Source: Comamonas sp. BIGb0124
GTDB lineage: Bacteria; Pseudomonadota; Gammaproteobacteria; Burkholderiales; Burkholderiaceae_C
Length of the DNA: 64,000 nucleotides
Reading direction: 5' to 3'
Assembly: GCF_003752175.1 (NCBI RefSeq)
Contig: NZ_RJVF01000008.1
Coordinates: forward strand, 496,001-560,000
Below are positions 1 to 7,113 of this stretch, piece by piece. Every line of letters begins with the position of its first letter. The stretch's first letter is position 1. A program made the translations under genes and the position numbers. The notes under the pieces were generated by a model. The model saw nothing but the letters and a program-made list of their open reading frames with translations. It had not been told where the DNA came from and made no database searches.

Positions 1-443
1 GCTAGCAAAAAAGCCCCAAACACATGGATCTGGTTATCGGCGACTATGAACGTCAGTGGAACCTGGACCAAGATGGCAGTCTCTGGATCGTGGCACCGGA
101 ATCAGTTCAACAGGTTGGATGCATTCACACCTGCCAAGGGCTGGAAGTCGACTACGTGGGAGTGATCATCGGCCCCGACCTGGTGATGGACGGCGACACG
201 CTGAAATCCGTTCCCAGAGCCCGTGACCGGCACGACAAGACCATGAAGGGCTTCGTGAAGATGTCCAAGGAGCAGCCCGCCGAGGCTGCGCGGCAGGCCG
301 ACATGATCATCAAAAACACGTATCGCACACTCATGACGCGGGGCATGAAGGGATGCTACGTCTATGCGACCGACGCAAGATTGGCTGATTACCTGCGGGC
401 GCGGATGCAGGGCAGCCCTGCTTGTGACGAAAATCAGAGTTAA
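1..443 (+). pseudogene. DUF2075/Schlafen-type helicase domain protein, C-terminal part, probably frameshifted
   Basis: The C-terminal 139 residues, starting MDLVIGDYERQW, carry the segment HTCQGLEVDYVGVIIGPDL, which is characteristic of the C-terminal region of DUF2075 (P-loop DNA/RNA helicase-like) proteins. The 5' part lies outside the window. The reading frame used from base 24 has a TAG stop at 3-5, while frame 1 reads ASKKAPNT at 1-24; family members have a SerLysLys stretch just before the MDxVI segment. This suggests a single-base frameshift around base 20, next to A and C runs, or a sequencing error. The ATG at 24 is therefore unlikely to be a real start. Family assignment is fairly secure; the frameshift is inference. 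Confidence 0.6.
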
Positions 444-515
444 CCCATCTCCGGCGCATTTGACATGGGTGCGCAACGCCGGTTAACTGGCTTAAAGATC
501 GTCCGGTTGTCGAGC

Positions 516-1772
516 CTATGTCTGCATCACTCCCTGCATCCGAGCCACTTCCACACCGGTCAAGCCAAAGTGCTGCGCGACCTCCTGCCAGTCAGCCACG
601 ACACCGCGCACCTCTTGCAGCATGGCTTGCGCCTGTGCTCTTGTCAGTCGATAGAGCTCGGCGGTCTCCAGAGCAAGGGTCACATCGCCAATGGTGCTCT
701 GCTCATTGACCGCAATCGCATGGTCCTGCTTGGACAGGCTGGGATTCACGTCGAAGGCTGGCGCGAGCCGCCAGCCGGATGCCTCGCGAATGAAACCATG
801 ATTGCGAAAATGATCGTCACGGTTGCCGACCAGAATGTTGAACAACAATCGGCGGAACAGTTGTGCCAGATCCTCGGCGACATGGCCACGGGCACCCTGG
901 TCGCTGATGAATTCGGCCAGGTCAAGGTAGCTGCCGCCATCCTGGCCATCGCGCCGCTCCAGCAAGGTCATTGCAGAAGCGTACATGCGCCGCACTTCGC
1001 CCATCCGATCGAAGCGGCTGACACAGAACGTGCGATAGCGTTCGCTCAATGCATCCAGCCGCGCAGGCGGAACCCGGATACCTGCACGCTGCGCCAGTTG
1101 GTGCAGCACAAATTCCCAGGCCCCGACATCGTAGCGATCATCGCGCGCGGGAAACTTCGCGATCCACAGCCGCCCATCGGTATCGACGAAGTTGGCCTTG
1201 GGTCGCGCGCCGCCAAGCGACGAGCCGGGTGCCACAAGCATGGCCAACCATCGTTCGTACTCCGGCAAGTTCTCTACACCGGGCTCTTCGACCCGTCGAC
1301 TGATGTAGGCAAGTTCCCGGAGATTCGTCACGGGCGGAGCAGCGTGCGGACTGTCGTCGAGGAAAGGCCCACCCCGGATGTCCCTGAAACGCAGGGCGCC
1401 CATTCGGGTTTGATCGAACACACCCAAAAGGAAGTCGATTTCCTGCTGCTTGCGCATTCGCCGTTGCTCACGGTGCGCGGTCGCAGCTTCCCTACGCTCC
1501 ATGAGCACCCGGCCCCAGCGGTCTGGCGCCGAGTCCATGAAGACCCCGAACGCCGGGTAATCAACGGGCGGGTGCTGTTCGCCTCGCCACAATTCCAGGC
1601 GCGGGTCCAGCATGAACGCCAGTCCCGATTTCAGCCAGTCCGCGTCATATGCAAAGCACGCGGCAAGATCCGTCCGCATGTCATGCCTATACAGCGTACC
1701 CACGCGGTGTAGACCCCCAAGCTCTGAAGCATCGAGATGAACTTCCCATGCTTGCCGGTTGTCCTGTGCCAT
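516..1772 (-). CDS. hipA: HipA-family serine/threonine kinase toxin (module 1)
   Basis: A 418-residue protein with the full HipA layout: N-terminal subdomain (about residues 1-110), a Gly-rich nucleotide loop GSSLGGARPK near residue 182, the ATP-binding lysine in LWIAKFPAR, the catalytic loop GNRDDHFRNHGF and the metal-binding APAFDV segment. In the characterised family the kinase phosphorylates targets such as glutamyl-tRNA synthetase and induces persistence; the target here is unknown. It lies 4 bp downstream of a co-directional HTH gene, the usual hipB-hipA order. Length and motifs are complete, so it is probably active. Confidence 0.9.
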   Translation of the reverse strand: MAQDNRQAWEVHLDASELGGLHRVGTLYRHDMRTDLAACFAYDADWLKSGLAFMLDPRLELWRGEQHPPVDYPAFGVFMDSAPDRWGRVLMERREAATAHREQRRMRKQQEIDFLLGVFDQTRMGALRFRDIRGGPFLDDSPHAAPPVTNLRELAYISRRVEEPGVENLPEYERWLAMLVAPGSSLGGARPKANFVDTDGRLWIAKFPARDDRYDVGAWEFVLHQLAQRAGIRVPPARLDALSERYRTFCVSRFDRMGEVRRMYASAMTLLERRDGQDGGSYLDLAEFISDQGARGHVAEDLAQLFRRLLFNILVGNRDDHFRNHGFIREASGWRLAPAFDVNPSLSKQDHAIAVNEQSTIGDVTLALETAELYRLTRAQAQAMLQEVRGVVADWQEVAQHFGLTGVEVARMQGVMQT

Positions 1773-1776
1773 GCCG

Positions 1777-2103
1777 TTAGTTCCTGAACGCGCTGGCAGC
1801 AGTGCGCAGGCGAGGCTTCGTGATCGCCAGATCCTGCAACTTGCGACCCAGTTCGTCGTCCGCGGCGAGCAGGTCGATGTCCTTGTCTAGCCCCAACACC
1901 CTCAATGCACGCAGATAGGTGCCGATCGCGATGGTCGGATCGCCCTTCTCCATACGGCGCAGTGTCTCGCGCGACACACCCACCCGCTCGGCAAACAGCT
2001 CGGTCCGCAGCCCGCGACGCGCGCGCGCCAGCCGCACCCGTTCGCCGAACAGAGCAAGTTGTTTGAGCACTGTCGGGAACGCGGGCAATGAAGACTTAGA
2101 CAT
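1777..2103 (-). CDS. hipB: HipB-like XRE helix-turn-helix antitoxin (module 1)
   Basis: A 108-residue protein starting MSKSSLPAFPTV. An HTH_3 domain spans about residues 20-75 (GERVRLARARRGLRTELFAE, then VGVSRETLRRMEKGD). It should bind and inactivate the adjacent HipA and repress the operon. A longer ORF reaches 2184, but the region upstream of 2103 holds AT-rich operator-like repeats, so the internal ATG at 2103 is preferred. Two dyads lie just upstream and are likely targets of this protein. Confidence 0.82.
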   Translation of the reverse strand: MSKSSLPAFPTVLKQLALFGERVRLARARRGLRTELFAERVGVSRETLRRMEKGDPTIAIGTYLRALRVLGLDKDIDLLAADDELGRKLQDLAITKPRLRTAASAFRN

Positions 2104-2114
2104 AGCACATATAT

Positions 2115-2140
2115 TAGCCAAAATGCCCATTTTTGCCAAT
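2115..2140. promoter_or_regulatory. Imperfect inverted repeat, likely HipB operator
   Basis: AT-rich imperfect dyad, TTAGCCAAAAT then GCCC then ATTTTTGCCAA, immediately upstream of the hipB start at 2103 on the minus strand. Its position over the presumed promoter or 5' UTR suggests autoregulation. The binding protein is inferred. Confidence 0.45.
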
Positions 2141-2183
2141 TTAATATGGCATTTCTTGATTTTTCGGTTTTGAAGAACTGCCA

Positions 2184-2222
2184 CATAAATTGGTCAAATC
2201 AATACTATTTGACCAATTTATG
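2184..2222. promoter_or_regulatory. Perfect 16-bp inverted repeat upstream of hipBA
   Basis: Arms CATAAATTGGTCAAAT (2184-2199) and ATTTGACCAATTTATG (2207-2222) are exact reverse complements separated by CAATACT. It lies about 80 bp upstream of hipB. A strong operator for HipB or another dimeric regulator is the simplest reading; a cruciform or a relic of a mobile-element end is also possible. Confidence 0.6.
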
Positions 2223-2377
2223 AGGCATCTATCGGCCTGAAACACGGCAAGACCGACCACAGTACAACACGAGAAATGCCCCGCCTCCGTCAAAAACGCC
2301 CTGGCCATCAAGCACTCAAGCACCCTTGATGACCCTCCCCCCGCAGAAGCCCTACACCGAGAAGTGAAAACCAATCA

Positions 2378-2396
2378 ATTAATGATAATCAATCCC
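2378..2396. promoter_or_regulatory. Fur box upstream of the ECF sigma gene
   Basis: The 19 bases ATTAATGATAATCAATCCC match the consensus GATAATGATAATCATTATC at 14 of 19 positions, including the GATAATC core. It sits about 60 bp upstream of the sigma-factor start, as expected for iron-repressed expression of a FecI-type regulator. The rest of 2223-2451 shows no gene. Confidence 0.7.
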
Positions 2397-2451
2397 AATT
2401 GTGATATTTTGCAAACGTTTTCTCACCGATCTCGTTGGAGGCCCCCTTGTC

Positions 2452-3000
2452 ATGACTGTCCTGAGCACTGCATGCGATCCTGTCGAAGGGCTGTACCGCT
2501 GTCATCACCATGGGCTCCTGGCATGGCTCCACCGAAAGCTCGGCAATGCAAGCCAGGCGGCCGATCTGGCTCACGAAACTTTTGTCCGTGTGCTCACCCG
2601 CGGGCCGGCCGCTCACGCCGGCCTTGCCGAGTTGCGTGAACCCGGTGCGTACCTGAGGACGATCGCCAAAGGCCTGATCGTCGACTGGTCACGCCGTCAG
2701 GTGCTCGAGCAGGCTTACCTCGATGCGCTCGCCCTTCGCCGGGAGGTCTATGCCCCCTCCCCCGAAGAAAAAGCGCTGATCCTCGAAGCCCTCGAGCTGA
2801 TCGGGCGTCTCATCGACACCTTCAAGCCCAATATGCGGACGGCGTTCCTGCTCTCGCAGATCGAAGGCGTGAGCTACGCCGAAATCGCGGCGCAACTGGG
2901 CGTCACCGTCCGCACGATAGAGCGATACATTGCCGAGGGTTTGTTCAGGTGCCATTGCATGTTGCGAGATGGCGTGGTTGCAGGACAGGCGCGGCCATGA
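2452..3000 (+). CDS. FecI-type ECF RNA polymerase sigma factor for heme uptake
   Basis: A 182-residue sigma factor starting MTVLSTACDPVEGLY. Region 2 is at about residues 10-80 (ASQAADLAHETFVRVL); region 4 has a clear HTH (VSYAEIAAQLGVTVRTIERY). The ATG at 2452 is chosen because GGAGG at 2437-2441 is well placed. It should direct transcription of the heme receptor operon when released or activated by the following anti-sigma factor, as Bordetella HurI does. It overlaps the FecR gene by four bases (ATGA), indicating coupled translation. A Fur box upstream implies low-iron induction. Confidence 0.9.
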   Translation: MTVLSTACDPVEGLYRCHHHGLLAWLHRKLGNASQAADLAHETFVRVLTRGPAAHAGLAELREPGAYLRTIAKGLIVDWSRRQVLEQAYLDALALRREVYAPSPEEKALILEALELIGRLIDTFKPNMRTAFLLSQIEGVSYAEIAAQLGVTVRTIERYIAEGLFRCHCMLRDGVVAGQARP

Positions 3001-4040
3001 ACGCCTTTGTCAGCGTGCCTTTGCGTCGACACGACGACGATCTCGAGCGGCAGGCCATCTACTGGCTGGTCAAGCTGCAGTCCCAGCCCGACAACTTCGA
3101 TCTTCAGAAGCGCTGCAACGCCTGGCGGCACGAGCGGGCCGAACACGAACAGGCCTGGCAAGCGGTGCAGCAGACCTCCGGGCTGCTTCGCCAGAACATC
3201 GCGCGCCTGCCCGCCGAAGACAAGAAGACCTATGTGCACGCACTCAAGTACGCGGGCACCAATCTCGAGCGCCGCAAGAACATGGGCCGCCTCGCCGCGT
3301 TTTTTCTGGTTGCGGCACCGGTCGGCTGGTTCACCGAGCGCCATCTGCCCTGGGAAAGATGGCGGGCCGACTACGCCACCGAAACCGGGCAGCAACGGGA
3401 CATCGAGCTGCCCGACGGCACGCTGTTGACCCTCAATACCGACAGCGCCGTCAGGGTCCGGTTCAGCGAGCTGCAGCGTACCGTCCTGCTCGATCGAGGG
3501 GAAGTGTTCATCCGCGCCGCAGCCGGCGGATCGTCGTCGCCCCAGCTTCCCTTGCGGGTACTGACCGATCAAGGGCTGATGGAGGCGCCGCGGGCAGACT
3601 TCGCGGTTCGACTGTTGCCTCGGCAGGCGTCGAGCCGGCTGAGTGTCCAGGACGGCACGGTGCGCATGTTCCCCGGATGGCGCGACTCGTCGATCACGCG
3701 CACGGCCACCCTGGCACAGGCCGACAGCACGTGGTTCATCACGCGCAGCGGCGTGCAAAGGCAGGGATTGGCCAATCATGGGCAGGGCTTGGATCCGTTC
3801 AGTTGGACCTCCGGAATCATGGTGGTCGACGACATGAAGCTGACGGATTTTCTGGCCGAGGTCAGCCGCTATCGGCCGGGCTATCTCGGATGGGACGACG
3901 ACCTGGTGAATGTCCGTGTCTCTGGCACTTACCGGCTGGCCGACACCACGCGACTGCTCGCGCTGCTGGTGGAAGCCCTGCCGATCGAGGTCGTCACGCG
4001 CACGGCTTTGTGGGCTTACGTCAGAAGAGCTTCGAAATAA
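2997..4040 (+). CDS. FecR-type anti-sigma / signal transducer
   Basis: A 347-residue inner-membrane regulator starting MNAFVSVPLRRHDD. The N-terminal cytoplasmic part has the FecR N motif (AIYWLVKLQSQPDN, then WRHERAEHEQAWQ). One hydrophobic segment (MGRLAAFFLVAAPVGWF, near residue 105) is the likely membrane anchor. The periplasmic FecR domain follows (DIELPDGTLLTLNTDSAVRV), with a C-terminal STN-like part that in this family contacts the receptor's signalling domain. The ATGA overlap with the sigma gene fixes this start. Confidence 0.9.
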   Translation: MNAFVSVPLRRHDDDLERQAIYWLVKLQSQPDNFDLQKRCNAWRHERAEHEQAWQAVQQTSGLLRQNIARLPAEDKKTYVHALKYAGTNLERRKNMGRLAAFFLVAAPVGWFTERHLPWERWRADYATETGQQRDIELPDGTLLTLNTDSAVRVRFSELQRTVLLDRGEVFIRAAAGGSSSPQLPLRVLTDQGLMEAPRADFAVRLLPRQASSRLSVQDGTVRMFPGWRDSSITRTATLAQADSTWFITRSGVQRQGLANHGQGLDPFSWTSGIMVVDDMKLTDFLAEVSRYRPGYLGWDDDLVNVRVSGTYRLADTTRLLALLVEALPIEVVTRTALWAYVRRASK

Positions 4041-4113
4041 TTCAGATTTTTCGATCTTTTTTTGTCGGGTTTGGCCGGCTCGTTCGGCATGTGTATGAAG
4101 AGACCCAAAAATC

Positions 4114-6981
4114 ATGCACATACGACCAACCCTCGGCCCCTCGCCCTTTGCGCAGCGGCGCCGTCCATCTCGGGCTGCCCGTCCCAGCCGAGCGCCGACT
4201 GCCCTGCTCGGTTCGCTGACGCTTGCGATCTGTGCCTGCCTGGCCGGGCTTCCGGCCGGTGCCCAGGCGCAGACTGCGGCAGGCGGCCCGGCCGTGTCGC
4301 GCTTCGACATCCCGCCGGGCCCGCTGAGCGCGACGCTGAATCAATACGCTCGCCAGGCCGGCTTGGCACTGTCCTTCATGCCGGAGCAAGTCGAGGGCAA
4401 GACGTCTCCGGGCTTGCAGGGAAGCGCGTCGGCGCAGGCGGGTCTGACCCGCATCCTGGCCGGCACGGGCTTGGTCGCACGGTCGACCGCATCCGGGTTC
4501 GTGCTCGAGTACGGATCGCCTGCCGATCCGGGCCAGGCGTCGGGTGTCGGTCGTGAGGCCTCGGTCACGATGGGGACGGTCGAAGTCCGCGCCACCTCGC
4601 TCGAAGACGAACGCAAGGACGACGCCTGGCGCAAGGCCGGATCTTCGAGCTACCTGTCGCGCGACGACATCGAACGATCGCGCGGCACGTCGGTCGGCGA
4701 CATCTTCAAGGGCACGACCGGCGTGCTGGTGGGCGAAAACCGCAACAGCGGCGGGCTCGACGTCAACATCCGCGGCATGCAGGGCCAAGGCCGCGTGCCC
4801 ATCCTCGTCGACGGTGCGCGGCAAGAAACCACGGTCTACCGGGGCTACTCGGGCGTTGCCTCGCGCAGCTACATCGACCCCGACCTGATCGGCGGAATCC
4901 AGATCGACAAGGGGCCCACGCTGTCTGCGCAGGGAACGGGTGCAACCGGCGGCCTGGTCAGCATGCGCACCCTCGATGCCGACGACATCATCCGGCCCGG
5001 CCAGGATTTCGGCATCCGCCTGCGCGGCACGGCGATCGGCAACAACAGCGGTTCGCCCGTCGAAGCCGGCACACCGGCAGGTCTTTACACCGGCGGCACC
5101 TTTGGCGCCAACCCGGTCTACCGCACCGACTGCGCCACGGCCAGCCTGTGCTCGGGCAGCCATGCGCTGCCCACCGAATGGGGCTACCCCGAGGGCATGG
5201 ATCGCCCCTCCACGCTCCAGCCCAAGAGCTGGGCCGGCAGCCTCGCCGCGGCCAAGCGCTGGGAAAAGATCGACCTGGTCGGCGCCTACGCCGAGCGCCA
5301 TCAGGGCAACTATTACGCCGGCACGCACGGCCCCAGCGCATGGGTCGACACATCCGACACCGTGCGGACGCCCTTCTACACCGCGGTCTATCCCACCGTG
5401 CAGGGGGCATCGGTTTTTCAGGCGGGCGAACGCATTCCGGGCACCAACTTCGAAAGCAAGACCGGCCTGCTCAAGGGCAAGACCTATCTGCCGAACGACC
5501 AGGAGCTGGAGCTGAGCTATCTGCGCTACAGCAGCGAATACAGCGAGATCATGCCGTCGCAGATCACCCGCTTCGCCAACTTCTATCCCGTCTCGCAGCC
5601 GCGCAACAGCGAAGTCACGGTCGACACCTACGTCAGCCGCTACCGCTGGAATCCCGAAGACAACCCGCTGATGGATCTGCGCGCCAATCTGTGGCGCACC
5701 CACACCCGATCGACCAACAACAGCCCCAGCGACACCGAACCCGATCTCTACAACAACGAACGCCAGACCTACAACCGCACCGGCCTGGATCTGGAAAACA
5801 CCTCGAGCTTCAGGCACGGCCAATGGGGCGAGAGTCAACTGCGCTACGGCGTGTCGGGCCAATGGGAGGACATGAAAAGCACGCCCCTGACGCTCAACAC
5901 GCCGAGCGCCGCGCTATCGGCCGGCCATGCGGGCGACCGCGACGAGTACAGCGCCTTCGCCGCCTGGCAGTACAAGCCGATTTCGACGGTGATTCTGGAT
6001 GCCGGTTTGCGCTACGCACGGTTCAAGTCGAACGACGACCGCGATGTCGTTCTCGCCGATACCACCAGCCCGTCGTGCACCGACAGCAACGGCGACGGCG
6101 CCTGCGACCCCATCCCCAACAGCAACAAGAAAAGCGGCACGGCACCGGTGGCCAGCATCAGTTGGGAGCCCGGCAACCGCGGCCTGCAGTTCTACGGCCG
6201 TTATGCCGAGGCCTACCGCATGCCCAGCCTGTTCGAAAGCACCCAGGGCTTCTCGGTCACGGCCCAGCCCGATGTCATCCTCAAGCCCGAGCACACCCGC
6301 AACAAGGAAATCGGCGCCAACTACCTGAAAGACGGCCTTTTCACCAGCACAGACAAACTGCGCCTGAAATTCGCGTACTTCCGCAATCACACCAAAGACT
6401 ATCTGACCCGCACCACCGCCAATCTGTGGGAGAGCGGCGGCAGCGAAAGCTCGGCCTCCAACGCCCTGGTGATGCGCAACATCGACGGTGCCACCTTCAA
6501 CGGTCTGGAGTTCTCGGGCTCCTACGATCTCGGCTGGGCATTCACCGAGTTCGGCGCCACCAAGTACAACGAAATCGAGATCTGCCACACCGGCAGCTAT
6601 CGCGTCAAAGCCTGCAACGACTACGGCATCGCCGGCAGCTACGTCAACAACATGGTGCCGCCCAACTGGCACGGCAACTTCACGCTCGGCACCCGGCTGT
6701 TCCAGCAACGCCTGACCCTGGGCCTGCGCGCCATCTTCATGGGGCAGCGCACCAACACGCCGCAGTACAACGACGACACCTCGCGCAGCTTCCTGCCCGT
6801 GGTGCCGTGGCATTCGTACAAGGTGTTCGATTTCTTCGCCAGCTACGAGGCCAGCGAGAACGTCAGCGTCGACTTCAACCTCGACAACTTCACCGACCGC
6901 TACTACCTCGACTCGCTGGGCCTGGGACTGATCCCCGCACCCGGCCGCACGGCGCGCCTGAGCGTCACCCTGCGTTATTGA
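4114..6981 (+). CDS. TonB-dependent outer-membrane heme receptor with STN signalling domain
   Basis: A 955-residue receptor. A long signal peptide ends near AGAQAQ; an STN domain follows at about residues 63-133 (RFDIPPGPLSATLNQYARQA); the plug is at about 165-300 (VGDIFKGTTGVLVGENRNSG, then LDVNIRGMQGQGRVPILVDG); the beta-barrel ends in a C-terminal aromatic residue (SVTLRY). The plug resembles heme/hemoglobin receptors such as BhuR and HasR. The STN domain matches the upstream sigma/FecR pair, so loaded receptor should induce its own operon. The downstream hemophilin, Slam and heme oxygenase genes support heme, free or hemophore-bound, as the ligand. No TonB-ExbBD or heme ABC permease is in the window. 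Confidence 0.88.
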   Translation: MHIRPTLGPSPFAQRRRPSRAARPSRAPTALLGSLTLAICACLAGLPAGAQAQTAAGGPAVSRFDIPPGPLSATLNQYARQAGLALSFMPEQVEGKTSPGLQGSASAQAGLTRILAGTGLVARSTASGFVLEYGSPADPGQASGVGREASVTMGTVEVRATSLEDERKDDAWRKAGSSSYLSRDDIERSRGTSVGDIFKGTTGVLVGENRNSGGLDVNIRGMQGQGRVPILVDGARQETTVYRGYSGVASRSYIDPDLIGGIQIDKGPTLSAQGTGATGGLVSMRTLDADDIIRPGQDFGIRLRGTAIGNNSGSPVEAGTPAGLYTGGTFGANPVYRTDCATASLCSGSHALPTEWGYPEGMDRPSTLQPKSWAGSLAAAKRWEKIDLVGAYAERHQGNYYAGTHGPSAWVDTSDTVRTPFYTAVYPTVQGASVFQAGERIPGTNFESKTGLLKGKTYLPNDQELELSYLRYSSEYSEIMPSQITRFANFYPVSQPRNSEVTVDTYVSRYRWNPEDNPLMDLRANLWRTHTRSTNNSPSDTEPDLYNNERQTYNRTGLDLENTSSFRHGQWGESQLRYGVSGQWEDMKSTPLTLNTPSAALSAGHAGDRDEYSAFAAWQYKPISTVILDAGLRYARFKSNDDRDVVLADTTSPSCTDSNGDGACDPIPNSNKKSGTAPVASISWEPGNRGLQFYGRYAEAYRMPSLFESTQGFSVTAQPDVILKPEHTRNKEIGANYLKDGLFTSTDKLRLKFAYFRNHTKDYLTRTTANLWESGGSESSASNALVMRNIDGATFNGLEFSGSYDLGWAFTEFGATKYNEIEICHTGSYRVKACNDYGIAGSYVNNMVPPNWHGNFTLGTRLFQQRLTLGLRAIFMGQRTNTPQYNDDTSRSFLPVVPWHSYKVFDFFASYEASENVSVDFNLDNFTDRYYLDSLGLGLIPAPGRTARLSVTLRY

Positions 6982-7113
6982 TGCCCCCATCGCTGTCGGA
7001 TCGCTGCCTGGCGCAAACGGCACATGAGCATCCGATTTTTTGTCGATCTTTCATCGCAGACCGGCCGGAAACAAACCCCGGCCGGCCCCATCACCCCAGG
7101 AGGGCCAGACATC

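Noticed and set aside
465-1712. 415-codon plus-strand frame over the first hipA
   Set aside because: No domain, and the opposite strand carries all HipA motifs.
2874-4310. 478-codon frame antisense to the FecR gene
   Set aside because: Shadow; the FecR and sigma genes explain the region.
4042-5862. 606-codon open frame antisense to the heme receptor
   Set aside because: Val/Gly/Ala-rich low-complexity translation with no motifs; a GC-rich shadow of the clear receptor gene.
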